A stretch of 64,000 nt of DNA from Candidatus Cybelea septentrionalis (GCA_003158175.1 PMHJ01000034.1:40776-104775), one strand, 5' to 3'; shown: positions 34,256 to 43,984, counted from the stretch's first letter. The notes: generated by a model not told the origin, from the sequence alone. A program made the numbers and translations.

Positions 34256-36472
34256 GTGACCTTGCGCGCTCTAGGTAAGAAGGCTACGCACCCCGCGCTG
34301 CCGCCCGACTTCCTCTTCGGCGTGGCGACGGCCGATCATCAGTGCGAAGCGTATAACGGCCAAGACGACATCCGCGACGTTTGGGAGCGCGTCCGCGAGA
34401 TGCAGCCGCGGCTACGGGCTACGGAGTTCTGGACGCGGTATCCGGAAGACGTTCGGCTCGCGCAAGGGCTCGGCTGCAAGGTCTTTCGCTTGTCGCTATC
34501 CTGGGCTCGATTGGAGCCCACGCGGGGCGCTTGGGATGCCGCGACGGCGCAGCACTATCGCGACGTGCTGAAGTGCATTCGCGCAGCGGAGATGAAAACG
34601 GTGGTGACGCTGCATCACAACACCTGGCCGGTGCACGTGCAGGCCGCCGGCAAGGGCGCAGGAATGCTCGATGACGACTTTCCGGCGTGCTTCGCCGAAT
34701 ACGCGCGCAACGTCGCGCGCGATCTGGGCGACCTCATCGACTACTACGTTACGATCAACGAGCCAAATCAGCTCGTGTACGGCTACATCAAGGCGTGGTG
34801 GATGCGATCGTATGCGATGCCTCCCGGGCTCGAACCGCTGGCGAGCGAGCAGGATCAGATGAGCAAAGTGCTTACGCTCATTCCGAACCTTTTTCGCGCG
34901 CACGCGCTCGCTAAAACGGCAATCCAAAATCTGCGTCCCGCCTCGATGGTCGGGAGCAATCCGTTGGTGCTGGGCTTACCCCGGTTTTTGCGCCGGCTCG
35001 TCGACTTCTGGGCCGCACGCGTGACCTCGCCCAATCTGCGCCTCCAACACAAAATGTTTTGGCAGGAACAAGCCTTTGGCCTCGGCCGCGTGGATCTCTC
35101 CATCGCACAGCTCACGCTCACTCCCGAACGCGCCGGCAAAGTTCTGTTCTCCGAGTCGTACTTTGCGGCGCACTTGTGCTTGCTGTACATGGCGGATCGT
35201 TCGCTGCCGCAGCCCCCGGCATCGTGGCAGGGCCGCATCGGCGTCACTGTGGGGACGGCGCCGGCCGACGAGGCAGCATCGTATTTTCCCAAGGCAACGG
35301 TCGAACGCTATTCGCAGACGGCCGACGCGGTTGCGGCGCTGCGGCGCCGAGAGATCGACGCCGTCTTCGACGACGACGTGTTTTTGCGACCTTTCGCCGC
35401 ACCCGATCTTCGGCTGGACGCCATACCTGCGCCCGATCAACCCTTTGCGATCGCGATGGCGCTCGGCAGCCGCAGCCTACTCAATGCCGTGGATTCCGCG
35501 TTGCGTCAATTCAAACGGCGAGATCCCGTGACGAACCAATCTCCGTGGGACGCGGCGATGTCGGCGGCGTTTCCGGGAGCGCACGGCGACCCGCCCAATC
35601 TCTACAATCGGAAGACCGTCGCCAACGTCGGCCGCTCGACCGCGCCTTTGCCGCCTGTTTCGCAAATCGCCGGAATGGACGGAGCGCTGGACGCGATTCG
35701 GCGGCGCGGTGAACTGCGCGTTGGCATCCATCCCGGCGTTCCGGGCCTCTGCATGGAGGAGGCGGGGGAGTTCGTGGGACTCGAACCGGCGCTGACGCGA
35801 TACATCGCCGGCCAAATTCTCGGCACGGCGACGCCGCATGTGGAGTTCGTTGCGCTCGACCTGGGCGAGCGGGTCACCGCATCGCGCTCGCAGTTATGGT
35901 TCTTAGAGCCGCTGCGCAAGACGCTGTCGATGCTCACCACGATCGCCGCTGCCGACTGGTGGCACCTCGGAATGGCCGGGAAGCTGCCGAAATTCCTCTG
36001 TCCTCCCGAGTGCGTCGGCAAGCTGGATTTCGTGGGAATCGATTACTATTGGGGATTCGACAGCGTCGCGGCGGCATTGCGTCTGCCCAACGCGATGAAC
36101 TTCCAGTACGCCGGCGCGCCGGTCTTTCCGGGTGGTCTGTACGACCTCTTGGTTATCGAGCACGAGCGTTTTCCCGATAAGCCCATCTTGGTTATCGAAA
36201 ACGGCTGCGTCACCGTTGCCAGCGGCATGGAACGCGCGGATTATCTCTCTTACCACGTAGCGGAGCTGCAACGCGCCGTGCGCGAGCGCGTACCGGTCAG
36301 GGCGTATCTCTGCTGGAGCATCACCTCGAACCGCGAGTGGGGATTGCGCTTCAACGACAACAGCGATTTCGGTCTCTATCATATAGCACTCGACGCCGAT
36401 CCGTCGCTGACGCGAGACTCTACGCCGGCCAGCGCGCGCTACGGCGAAATCATCTCCGGGAGGTCTGCGTAA
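34256..36472 (+). CDS. GH1 glycosidase with inserted, circularly permuted solute-binding domain
   Basis: 738 residues from GTG 34256, supported by GGAG six bases upstream (the frame is open to 34199 but that overlaps the promoter element). Residues 12-256 are the first half of a GH1 barrel (PPDFLFGVATADHQCEAYNG, acid/base Glu169 in TINEPN). Residues about 278-419 match the second part of an SBP_bac_3 domain (VDLSIAQLTLTPERAGKVLF, IGVTVGTAPADEAA, EIDAVFDDD). After a linker, residues about 477-543 match the first part of the same domain (ALDAIRRRGELRVGIHPGVP, EFVGLEPALTRYIAG). GH1 then resumes (WWHLGMAGKLPKF, DFVGIDYYWG), with nucleophile Glu648 in VIENG and a WSITSNREWG loop. No signal peptide. 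The GMC oxidoreductase follows after one base. Confidence 0.8.
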   Translation: MTLRALGKKATHPALPPDFLFGVATADHQCEAYNGQDDIRDVWERVREMQPRLRATEFWTRYPEDVRLAQGLGCKVFRLSLSWARLEPTRGAWDAATAQHYRDVLKCIRAAEMKTVVTLHHNTWPVHVQAAGKGAGMLDDDFPACFAEYARNVARDLGDLIDYYVTINEPNQLVYGYIKAWWMRSYAMPPGLEPLASEQDQMSKVLTLIPNLFRAHALAKTAIQNLRPASMVGSNPLVLGLPRFLRRLVDFWAARVTSPNLRLQHKMFWQEQAFGLGRVDLSIAQLTLTPERAGKVLFSESYFAAHLCLLYMADRSLPQPPASWQGRIGVTVGTAPADEAASYFPKATVERYSQTADAVAALRRREIDAVFDDDVFLRPFAAPDLRLDAIPAPDQPFAIAMALGSRSLLNAVDSALRQFKRRDPVTNQSPWDAAMSAAFPGAHGDPPNLYNRKTVANVGRSTAPLPPVSQIAGMDGALDAIRRRGELRVGIHPGVPGLCMEEAGEFVGLEPALTRYIAGQILGTATPHVEFVALDLGERVTASRSQLWFLEPLRKTLSMLTTIAAADWWHLGMAGKLPKFLCPPECVGKLDFVGIDYYWGFDSVAAALRLPNAMNFQYAGAPVFPGGLYDLLVIEHERFPDKPILVIENGCVTVASGMERADYLSYHVAELQRAVRERVPVRAYLCWSITSNREWGLRFNDNSDFGLYHIALDADPSLTRDSTPASARYGEIISGRSA

Positions 36473-36473
36473 C

Positions 36474-38192
36474 ATGGACGAACGCTTCGATGCCGTCGTC
36501 ATCGGTTCGGGTTTTGGCGGTTCCGTGATGGCCTATCGGCTGGCGGCAGCCGGAAAACGCGTCTGCCTGCTCGAGCGCGGAAAGCCCTATCCGCCGAACT
36601 CCTTTGCGCGCACGCCGTTCGAGCTGCGCAACAACTTCTGGGATCCCAGCGAGCAACGATACGGACTCTTCAACATCTGGTCGTTTCGCGGGATGGCGGC
36701 AATCGTCTCGGCCGGCCTTGGCGGCGGCTCGCTGATCTACGCCAACGTCTTCATTCGCAAGGACGCCAGTTGGTTCGCCGATCCCCTCCTCGGCGGAGCG
36801 GGCACGTGGCCCATCACGCGCGGAGACCTCGATCCGCACTACGATGCAGTGCAAGCCGTCGTGCAGCCAGAGATCTATCCGAGCAGCTATCAGTTCGACA
36901 ACAAGACGTCGGCGATGCGCGCCGCGGCCGCGAAGCTCGGCATCGCGCAGACCGACGGGGACGGAGATCCCTCCAAGCCGCAGTGGTACCTGCCCCACCT
37001 CGCCGTCACGTTTACCGAACCGGGCGCCGACACCGCGCGGCCGGGCCGCGTGTTCGATCAAGGGAACAACTATCACAAGATGCCGCGCGAGACGTGCCGG
37101 CTGTGCGGCGAGTGCGACGTGGGCTGCAACTACGGTGCGAAGAACACGATGGATTACACCTATATCACGCTCGCGCAGGAAGCCGGCGCGGATATTCGGG
37201 CGCTCTGCGAGGTCAAAGAGTTCGCGCCGTCGCCCGAGGGCGGCTACCGCGTGAGCTACGTCGCGCACGACATCGAGAAAAAGACGACGCCTGGGATTTT
37301 GCCGGTCGGTGAAATGGTGACGCTTCACGCCGATAAGCTGATCGTCGCGGCGGGCACGTTAGGGAGCACGTATCTGTTGCTGAAGATGCGCCGGCAAGGT
37401 CTGCTCCCCGATTTGAGCCCACGGCTGGGTTCGCGCTTTTCGGGCAACGGCGATCTGTTGATGTTCGCCTCGCGCTGCACCGAGGCGGGCGGGCGGCCTG
37501 TCCGTCTCAACGCGTCGCGCGCGCCGGTCATCACTAGCACGTTTCGCTTTCCCGACGGCGAGGACGATGGCGGAGCCGAACGCGGCCTTTATTTGCAGGA
37601 TGCCGGTTATCCGTTGGCGGTGGATTACATCTGGGAGATGCTCGATCGCGGACTGCTTCCGCGCGCAGCCGCCGCGGCGTGGGAGTTCGTCAAAACGGAG
37701 TTTACCGGCGACGTGCGCGCCGAGATCGACCGGCAGTTGGGAACGGCGGTCGGTGAGGGAACACTCTCGTCGACGTCAATGCCGCTCTTGGGCATGGGAC
37801 GCGACCTGCCCAACGGCGTGATGTCGGTCGCCGACGATCCGGCCACCGGCGTTCCGCTGCTGCAGTTGCGGTGGGACGACGGTCCGTCGAAAGGCTATCT
37901 CAAGGGCGCGATGCAACACGGACGCGACGTCGCGGGCGCGCTGGGTGGGTCGTTTGCCGAGAATCCGCTGACCCGGCTCTTCAACGACCTCATCACCGTC
38001 CATCCGCTCGGCGGCTGTCCGATGGGACGGTCGAGCGACGACGGCGTGGTGAACGAACGCGGCGAGGTTTTCAACTATCCCGGGCTGTACGTGGCCGACG
38101 GATCGGTGCTGCCCGGTCCCGTAGGCGCGAATCCGAGCTTTACGATCGCCGCCGTCTCCGATCGGATCGCGAGCTTCATGATGGAGGGTTAG
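36474..38192 (+). CDS. GMC/cholesterol-oxidase-like FAD oxidoreductase
   Basis: 572 residues. The N-terminal FAD dinucleotide site is FDAVVIGSGFGGSVMAYRLA. A GLGGGSLIYANVF strand follows, then a Cys-rich insertion CRLCGECDVGCNYGAKNT of the type seen in ferredoxin-like or cholesterol-oxidase-type members. The C-terminal catalytic region has HPLGGCPMG, NYPGLYVADGSVLPG and NPSFTIAA. It probably oxidises an alcohol group, possibly on a sugar or aglycone released by the GH1 enzyme one base upstream (inference from coupling). No Tat or Sec signal is seen. Confidence 0.88.
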   Translation: MDERFDAVVIGSGFGGSVMAYRLAAAGKRVCLLERGKPYPPNSFARTPFELRNNFWDPSEQRYGLFNIWSFRGMAAIVSAGLGGGSLIYANVFIRKDASWFADPLLGGAGTWPITRGDLDPHYDAVQAVVQPEIYPSSYQFDNKTSAMRAAAAKLGIAQTDGDGDPSKPQWYLPHLAVTFTEPGADTARPGRVFDQGNNYHKMPRETCRLCGECDVGCNYGAKNTMDYTYITLAQEAGADIRALCEVKEFAPSPEGGYRVSYVAHDIEKKTTPGILPVGEMVTLHADKLIVAAGTLGSTYLLLKMRRQGLLPDLSPRLGSRFSGNGDLLMFASRCTEAGGRPVRLNASRAPVITSTFRFPDGEDDGGAERGLYLQDAGYPLAVDYIWEMLDRGLLPRAAAAAWEFVKTEFTGDVRAEIDRQLGTAVGEGTLSSTSMPLLGMGRDLPNGVMSVADDPATGVPLLQLRWDDGPSKGYLKGAMQHGRDVAGALGGSFAENPLTRLFNDLITVHPLGGCPMGRSSDDGVVNERGEVFNYPGLYVADGSVLPGPVGANPSFTIAAVSDRIASFMMEG

Positions 38193-38482
38193 CCGTCGCG
38201 CGGGGCTCGTAGAACAACGCGCAGGGGGCCACGCTACGGAACTCCCGCCGGGCTACGCTGACAGTCCCTGGCCCTAAAGTTCGCGAGAAAGACGCAATCG
38301 GCGACCCTTGCAAGGCTGCATTAGAGGGTTAACTGCTCTGGGTCAACCTTTAATGTGCTTAGGATGCGGTGACCCCTGGCTGGAAAAGACTAGGCCCCCG
38401 TCGAACCCTCCGTGCCTTTGAAACTGTTAGCGATCGAGGTCAGCCCAACCGAGTCCGTTCTCTAGTCAGAAAGGAATCGCCC
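38193..38482. other. Intergenic region, no gene seen
   Basis: About 290 bases. GACTAGG near 38387 and TCTAGTC near 38461, 20-95 bases before the next start, are weak relatives of the CTAG element. Otherwise nothing is found. Confidence 0.35.
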
Positions 38483-38908
38483 ATGAAGTACAAAGGGTTC
38501 GTAGCTTCCCTAACGTTGTTCGTAATTTTCGGTCTTTCAAATCAGTCGCTCGCCTCGACGTCACCGCCGATGGGAAGCTGGAACCTAGTTAACGCCACGG
38601 CAGTCAGCGCAATAAAAATGAAATCAGGCATCAAATTGTACGCTGCGCTCGTCTTACCAAATCCCTGCAATAACACGCGAATCCAAAAAGTGATTCCAAC
38701 CGATCCGAAGTCACCGCAATTCCTCATCCAAGGACAGGTGCGGCCGGGCGTCTGCAATCAAGTTATCACTCGGTGCGTCGTATCGCGCGGATTCGTTATG
38801 CTCCCGATTCCGGGACAGGTTGTGGTCGCGAGTGAGCGTAAGCTCAGGCGCGTATCGGTCGGAATTGAGTCGCTTCCCGGTCAATCTTGTCGGTTCCAAG
38901 AACCATAG
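38483..38908 (+). CDS. Exported Cys-containing protein
   Basis: 142 residues from ATG 38483, which has an AAAGGA ribosome site and a clean signal (MKYKGFVASLTLFVIFGLSN). The mature part is a small beta domain with LPNPCNNTRI, GVCNQVITRC and LPIPGQVVVASERK. The same layout, including C-x6-C, forms the C-terminal 90 residues of the exported protein at 44563-45423 (LPLPCYDTRI, GLCAGMRYEC). Function unknown. Confidence 0.65.
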   Translation: MKYKGFVASLTLFVIFGLSNQSLASTSPPMGSWNLVNATAVSAIKMKSGIKLYAALVLPNPCNNTRIQKVIPTDPKSPQFLIQGQVRPGVCNQVITRCVVSRGFVMLPIPGQVVVASERKLRRVSVGIESLPGQSCRFQEP

Positions 38909-39078
38909 AAATCCCTCCTAGCGGTCCTGGCCGTTCCGCCTGGCTACTGAATGGAGCGATATGGTAAGGGCTTTCGCGATGCCTGATTCCTAACCGATAT
39001 GACCCTGCTACGGCAGCCGGCCGCAGATCCTCGACGGGAGCAGCGAAAGAAGCGGCAGATACCGTGAGTTCAGGACCA

Positions 39079-39113
39079 AAGGGGGCAGCGAGTAGGCTGC
39101 GCCCCTTTTCAAT
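39079..39113 (+). terminator. Terminator-like hairpin before the IS3 element
   Basis: GGGGGCAGC and GCTGCGCCCC pair around GAGTAG (with one small bulge) and are followed by TTTT. It lies about 180 bases after the exported protein gene at 38483-38908. Confidence 0.5.
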
Positions 39114-39314
39114 AGACGGGATACTTCGCGCCTAGACCTGCTAGGTGAACATCACCGTGGATGCGCATCCCCATCTGAAACTTGATAGGTAAAAGTGGCA
39201 TAACCTGCGCTCGTTGCGTTCCACGTGCACTCCGTCCGACTGCGGTTAACTACAGTTATTTGGAGCTGACCCGGTTTCGTGGAGTCTTTCCGCTTTGCGG
39301 AGAAGCACCCCACC

Positions 39315-39626
39315 ATGGCCAGAAAGCGCGTCTATCCTCCGGAGTTTCGGGCTAAGATCCTCGAGCTGGCTCGCTCCGGTAGGAGCGCCAATTCGATGGC
39401 TCGCGAGTACGAGATCGCGCGTCTCACAATCACCAACTGGTTGAAGCAGGACGATCTCGATGCCGGCCGGCGTTCCAACGGTTTGACAACTGCAGAAAGC
39501 CTTGAGGTCGCGAAGCTGCGCAAAAAGGTCCGCGCGCTTGAGGTCGAGCGAGACATTTTAAAAAAAGCCGCGGCGTGGTTCGCTCGCGAGACCGATTCGG
39601 TACCCGCAAAGTCTTCGAATTCGTGA
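39315..39626 (+). CDS. IS3-family OrfA (HTH transposase subunit)
   Basis: 103 residues from ATG 39315. It has an HTH_Tnp_1-type helix-turn-helix (RKRVYPPEFRAKILELARSG, MAREYEIARLTITNWLKQDD) and a leucine-zipper-like helix (AKLRKKVRALEVERDILKKA). It usually fuses to OrfB by -1 slippage at the A-run near 39560. Confidence 0.85.
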   Translation: MARKRVYPPEFRAKILELARSGRSANSMAREYEIARLTITNWLKQDDLDAGRRSNGLTTAESLEVAKLRKKVRALEVERDILKKAAAWFARETDSVPAKSSNS

Positions 39627-40472
39627 AGGCGCCATGCCATTTGGCCCGTTGCTACGCAATGCCGCGTTCTGAACGCCTCGGTCAGCGTGTATTATGCGTG
39701 GCTCAAGCGTCCTACGTGCGAACACGCGTGCGCCGATATCGCGATTGGAGACGCGCTGGAAGTATACTTCGAACGCTCGCGTTCAACGTATGGCCGGCCA
39801 CGCCTCGCCGGCGACGTACGCGATGCTGGTATTCGGACGAGTGAAAAACGGCTAGCGCGCCTCATGCGGGAACGCAATATTCATGGAGCAAGCCGCCGTA
39901 AAGGCTTCAAGACCACCGTTCGCGATCGCGATGCCCGACCTGCCCCCGATCTGGTCGATCGCAACTTCTGCACGCCTGCCTCTGACAGACTCTGGGTGGC
40001 CGATATTACGTACGTTCCGACATGGAGCGGGTTCTTGTTTCTGGCCGTCGTGCTCGACGTCTTTAGTCGGCGCATCGTCGGTTGGGCGATGGCGAGACAT
40101 CTACGTACAGAGCTCGTCCTCGACGCCCTTGAGATGGCGATCCATCAACGAAAACCTACGGCCGTGATTCATCAGTCAGACCAGGGATGTCAATACACAT
40201 CGATCGCGTTTGGCAAACGGTGTAACGAAGCCGGAGTCCAGCCATCGATGGGATCGGTTGGCGACTGTTTCGATAACGCGATGTGCGAGAGTTTCAATGC
40301 GACGCTGGAATGCGAGCTGCTCGCCACGCGTCGGTTCAAGAATCAGCACGAAGCTGCGCTGGCGGTCTTCGATTTCATCGAGGCTGGTACAATCCGCATC
40401 GCCGCCATACCTCGATCGGAAACATCTCGCCAGCAGAGTACGAACGGCGGAATCAAGCCGCCTGATGTTTAA
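39627..40472 (+). pseudogene. IS3-family OrfB (DDE integrase), frameshifted
   Basis: From about 39687 one frame gives YYAWLKRPTCEHACADIAIG and the DDE core: DITYVPTWSGFLFLAVVLD (first Asp), HQSDQGCQYTS (second Asp), GDCFDNAMCESFNATLE (Glu). Near 40385 the frame is lost; the expected ending YNPHRRHTSIGNISPAEY lies in the next frame and stops at 40465. Upstream, CRVLNASVSVYYAW and FEFVKA are also in different frames. The enzyme is therefore probably inactive. Confidence 0.8.
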
Positions 40473-40507
40473 TCCAAACCCGTCCACGAAAGTGGGCCAG
40501 CTTCAAA

Positions 40508-40844
40508 GTAGAGCAGCTGACTTCCGGCCAGCACCGCGAGTGTCTGGTTATTCACGTCGGGCAGCGACTGCACGTGAGGGTTATTCAGAACGGTCAAGAG
40601 GTAGTTTAACGCGAGCCAGAGCGTGACGGCTGTGAGCTGCACGCGCTCCGGGCTGAAGTAGCGTGTCCCGTCCTTGCGCATTCCGTAGAGCAGATATTGC
40701 GCGTTGATGCTTGCCGTTAAGCAATCGCGTGACGAGCACGCCGCCCAACGCTACAAAAAATCCGCCGATAACCCAAGTGGCCAGTTCCACGCTGCCCGCC
40801 ATCGAGATCGCCGCACCTTTCGCCAAAGGATAGCCAGCTTGCAC
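40508..40844 (-). pseudogene. Small membrane protein gene, frameshifted and cut by the IS3 end
   Basis: On the minus strand MQAGYPLAKGAAISMAGSVE and the hydrophobic ATWVIGGFFVALGGVLVTRL start at 40844. Near 40715 the sense reading moves to another frame (INAQYLLYGMRKDGTRYFSP, then ERVQLTAVTLWLALNYLLTV) and runs into the IS3 inverted repeat. It resembles a membrane protein that lost its C-terminus to the insertion. Family unknown. Confidence 0.5.
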
Positions 40845-40982
40845 TGTCCCGGTTTAGCCAATATAGTGCCGGACTCCGGGTTTGACAAGCCCGGCCGCTT
40901 GGGCGTCAGCTGCGCGAGATTTGCCAAGCGCTGACCGAGCGCCATATTGGCTCGCTCCGCTCGACTGATGTATGATTAAGTG

Positions 40983-40999
40983 GCTAGCCTATTTAGGCC
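40983..40999 (+). promoter_or_regulatory. Second exact copy of the 17-bp CTAG element
   Basis: GCTAGCCTATTTAGGCC is identical to 34201-34217 and lies 36-52 bases before GTG 41035. Because the downstream frame is also open through it, it could be mistaken for coding sequence, as at the GH1 gene. Confidence 0.55.
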
Positions 41000-41034
41000 A
41001 AGCGAGGAAGTTTTGCCCAACAGGAGGGCCCCAC

Positions 41035-41742
41035 GTGTTTGTATTTCCGCCCGACTTCCTCATGTGGGTGATCTCGCTCTTATTCGGCGCGTTCTGCGTT
41101 TTGATCGCTTATCGGATTACGGTAAAACTCGGTCAGACTGCTAGCCAACAGCTCTTGCAGGGCGGTGACGCTAAAGAGCCCGCGCAGGGCGGTGACGATA
41201 AACAGGCCGTGAAGGATGATGGCGGTGGTAATGGGATCGAGATACACATCGGGGAATGGCTGCAGATCGCTACCAAAAGCCCCGCTGTCGCGTTTTTCAT
41301 TTTGGGAGTCTGCAGCGGATTGGCCCTTCCCGCCTTTTACTCATGGCTTTATAGTCCACAAGGCGCGAAAGGTGCGCAGATTATCACTGCGCGCGGACAG
41401 TTCAATCCTAATATTGCCAACGTGTGTTTTCAAACCGATCAAGTAGTCAGCTATTCGGCCGGTTATTCGCTCAAAATCCCGCGGCAAGTGCGTAGCATCA
41501 CATATACCATTCAAGCCCCGGGGATGTCGGGTGCGAATCTTCTCATCGAGCAAGACGGCAGCGGCGCGGACTATTCGATTGATGAAGGTCCGCTCAAACC
41601 TGCTGCGGTCGACCACGGCGGCAACCTCGCGATCGGCGATCCGATTCCGCTCATCAACAACACGCAAGTCGCCACATTAAAAGTCGGTGACGGCGCTCGG
41701 CCAGCAGACTGTGTCCAACATTTCGAACGTCTTAACGGGTAA
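41035..41742 (+). CDS. Two-helix membrane protein of unknown function
   Basis: 235 residues from GTG 41035, preferred because AGGAGGG lies eight bases upstream. Transmembrane segments are MWVISLLFGAFCVLIAYRIT and, after a charged loop with two similar QGGDxK stretches, AVAFFILGVCSGLALPAFYS. The C-terminal 120 residues are probably extracytoplasmic and beta-rich with two Cys (ANVCFQTDQVVSYSAGYSLK, RPADCVQHF). No family recognised. An exported CnaB-like protein follows after three bases. Confidence 0.6.
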   Translation: MFVFPPDFLMWVISLLFGAFCVLIAYRITVKLGQTASQQLLQGGDAKEPAQGGDDKQAVKDDGGGNGIEIHIGEWLQIATKSPAVAFFILGVCSGLALPAFYSWLYSPQGAKGAQIITARGQFNPNIANVCFQTDQVVSYSAGYSLKIPRQVRSITYTIQAPGMSGANLLIEQDGSGADYSIDEGPLKPAAVDHGGNLAIGDPIPLINNTQVATLKVGDGARPADCVQHFERLNG

Positions 41743-41745
41743 ACC

Positions 41746-42081
41746 ATGATGCGCTATCGCGTTTTCTGTTTCGCCGCTACGTTGGCTGTCCTGGTGACGG
41801 CGAAGGCGCTCCCACAAAGCGTCGCGCTGACCGGCTCGCTCCGCACCGCGAACGGCCCGGTTAGCGGTGCCAACGTTTACGTCGTCCAAACAAAAGACGC
41901 TAACGGTAGCTCCGTGAACGGAAGCCGCGTTGGACCGGTGGTTACGAGCAGCACGGGTGCGTTTACATTTTATAACCTGCCTGCCGGACTATATGCCGTC
42001 ACGGCGAGCGTGCAGGGAACGACCGTCTGGAGCGGCACGGTGCAAGTTCCTGGTCGGCTCAGTCCGATTGTCTTACACTAA
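41746..42081 (+). CDS. Exported carboxypeptidase-regulatory-like (CnaB-type) domain protein
   Basis: 111 residues, signal MMRYRVFCFAATLAVLVTAK. The mature part is one Ig-like unit: LTGSLRTANGPVSGANVYVV, STGAFTFYNLPAGLYAVTAS and a closing strand TVWSGTVQVPG. Such domains are common as surface or transport-related modules. It sits three bases after the membrane protein, with which it probably acts. Confidence 0.75.
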   Translation: MMRYRVFCFAATLAVLVTAKALPQSVALTGSLRTANGPVSGANVYVVQTKDANGSSVNGSRVGPVVTSSTGAFTFYNLPAGLYAVTASVQGTTVWSGTVQVPGRLSPIVLH

Positions 42082-42183
42082 GCCGAATCGCTGCTGGCAC
42101 TAGAGGCGATGGAATCGTAGAAGATATAAATAGGACATAGCGTTATGTCTCAAACCCAGGGTAGGTCGGATACCGGCAAATGG

Positions 42184-42660
42184 TTATTTCACGTCCGTGT
42201 GCCCCGTCCGATTGTACATGATCCGGGCGATCGGGAAGATGAGTGCATTGTAGGTGACTTGCATGACCTTGGTTCCCAGCGGCGATTTTCGGCGACCCTC
42301 GTCGGCATCGAGTATCACGAGAAGGATGCCGTACCTCCGGACGAAGTGCCGATTGAATGCGGCAACGTCGCGCGCCATCTTCCCCGCACTCTGCAATACG
42401 ACCTGACCGGCTCGCTTATCGTCCGGTTCGCTGCGCACGATGCGGCGAATATCCAGCTCCGTTAGCCCGAGGAAGCTCAGCAATCTAGCGTCCAAGTAAT
42501 CCCGGTCACCGAATAGATAGCTCCCCAGGGCGGCGTCTCCGCAATCTTCCGCCCGACGGGCTTTCTCAAGGAGCGGGCCAAGCCAAATGCAACCTGCCAA
42601 CTCATCGTAACCAGATCGTTGCGGTTTCCAAGTCGATAGAGACTCTTTCAACGGAGGATC
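42184..42660 (-). CDS. DUF5069-family protein
   Basis: About 160 residues. Characteristic parts are TWKPQRSGYDELAGCIWLGP, LLEKARRAEDCGDAALGSYL, FGDRDYLDARLLSFLGLTEL and, at the C-terminus, LDADEGRRKSPLGTKVMQVT, YNALIFPIARIMYNR. The family is widespread but uncharacterised. The frame is open to an ATG at 42720, but that would overlap the divergent phosphoesterase start. A TTG or GTG near 42640-42680 is more likely, so the start is uncertain. Confidence 0.7.
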   Translation of the reverse strand, partial: DPPLKESLSTWKPQRSGYDELAGCIWLGPLLEKARRAEDCGDAALGSYLFGDRDYLDARLLSFLGLTELDIRRIVRSEPDDKRAGQVVLQSAGKMARDVAAFNRHFVRRYGILLVILDADEGRRKSPLGTKVMQVTYNALIFPIARIMYNRTGHTDVK

Positions 42661-42663
42661 TCG

Positions 42664-43984
42664 GTGGAACTCATCAATCACCTCGTAGTACTCATGATGG
42701 AAAACCGTTCCTTCGATCACGTCCTTGGCGCGCTCTCACTACCGGGAAGGAGCCACATTAATGGGATTAGCGATCCCCTAGAAACAAACCCCGCACCCGA
42801 TGGCTCCGCGGTGCCTCAGTGGTGCATGGACGGCGCGCCGTTCACATACAACGTGCCTCACCTACGCCGAGACGCCGTCGAACAGTACGATGGCGGCGGC
42901 ATGGATGGGTTCGTTAAGGCCTATGCGATGGAAAATCCCGGAGACTCTCATTGGAACATCCCGATGGGTTACTATACCGCAAAGACGTTTCCGGTGCTCT
43001 ACGCGCTTGCATCTAAGTTTACGGTCTGCGACGCGTGGTTCTCATCGATGCTTACTCGACGTGGCCGAATAGGAAATATTTCCACTCGGGTCAGCGAGAC
43101 AAGGATGACGACACGCAGACGCTGCCGGCCTTCCCGGGATTTGGAACAACCCGGCTATATCGAGCGCTCGAGACAACTCCAGATCTAATACGCTCGGGCC
43201 ATATGCTGACCTGGAAGTCATACTTTTCGGATCTTCCATTCCTAGCTTTTTGGTATGCGTTCGCGGCGACCCATCTTTTAAATTTTGCAACCATCGATCA
43301 GTTCGCCGATGACGGTATGGCCAGATCGCTGCCTCACGTATCGATCCTGGACCCTCCTTTCACGCTCGCTGACGACCATCCGCCGCACAATCCTGCGCTT
43401 GGCGAAAAATTTATCGGCTTGGTGGTAGACGCGCTAACGACGAGTCCGGCTGGCAAGATACTCTGCTCTTAGTTCTGTACGACGAGCATGGCGGATTTTA
43501 CGATCATGTCGTGCCGCCGGCGCCGGCAGTTCCGGGGAAGTGGGGCGACACGCCGCTTGGCTATCGCGTTCCTGCGTTAGTAATAAGCCCGTCTTCGAGC
43601 AACGTCTCGCACATAAACTATGAACACACCTCTTTTATGAAGACCGTGAGCGAGCGTTGGGGGGTCTCGTTTCCCGATGAGACCTATGACGTGCGATGGG
43701 CCTCCGCCCAATCGATTTGGTCGACCCTGACCGAAACAAATGGTTTGCCAACTGGAATCTCCACGGGGGTAGATCGAGCGGACAACATCGCCTCTCTGAA
43801 TTGGGCGACCGGAATTTACGATCGGCTCGGCGATGATTTCCAGCGATTCGAGGGACTTCTCGACCGGATTTTTGTTCTGCCCGAGCTGAAGGCGCTGGAT
43901 AATCGTGCCGACGTTTTTCGGTCGCTCTTCGAGCACAAGGTAGTCACCCAGAAGGGAATGCATGTCGCGGCCGAAGGAACCTGA
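42664..43984 (+). pseudogene. Phospholipase C-like phosphoesterase, two frameshifts
   Basis: GTG 42664 has a GGAGG site eight bases upstream and opens the phosphoesterase-family N-terminus (INHLVVLMMENRSFDHVLGA). Near 43040 the sense reading jumps frame (STWPNRKYFHSGQRDKDDDT), and near 43450 it jumps again (GWQDTLLLVLYDEHGGFYDH, then TPLGYRVPALVISP) to end at 43984. MENRSFDH and YDEHGGFYDH are metal-binding motifs of this alkaline-phosphatase-like family. Two breaks make it nonfunctional unless they are sequencing errors. Confidence 0.85.

Larger units (their letters stand above)
39261..40507 (+). mobile_element. IS3-family insertion sequence, inactivated
   Basis: Terminal inverted repeats TGGAGCTGACCCGGTTTCGT (from 39261) and, reverse complemented from 40507, TGAAGCTGGCCCACTTTCGT bound the element. 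Ends TG...CA fit the family. It carries orfA and orfB with the A-rich AAAAAAAG slip sequence near 39560, but orfB has extra frameshifts. No target duplication is visible, so one flank may have been rearranged. Confidence 0.8.
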
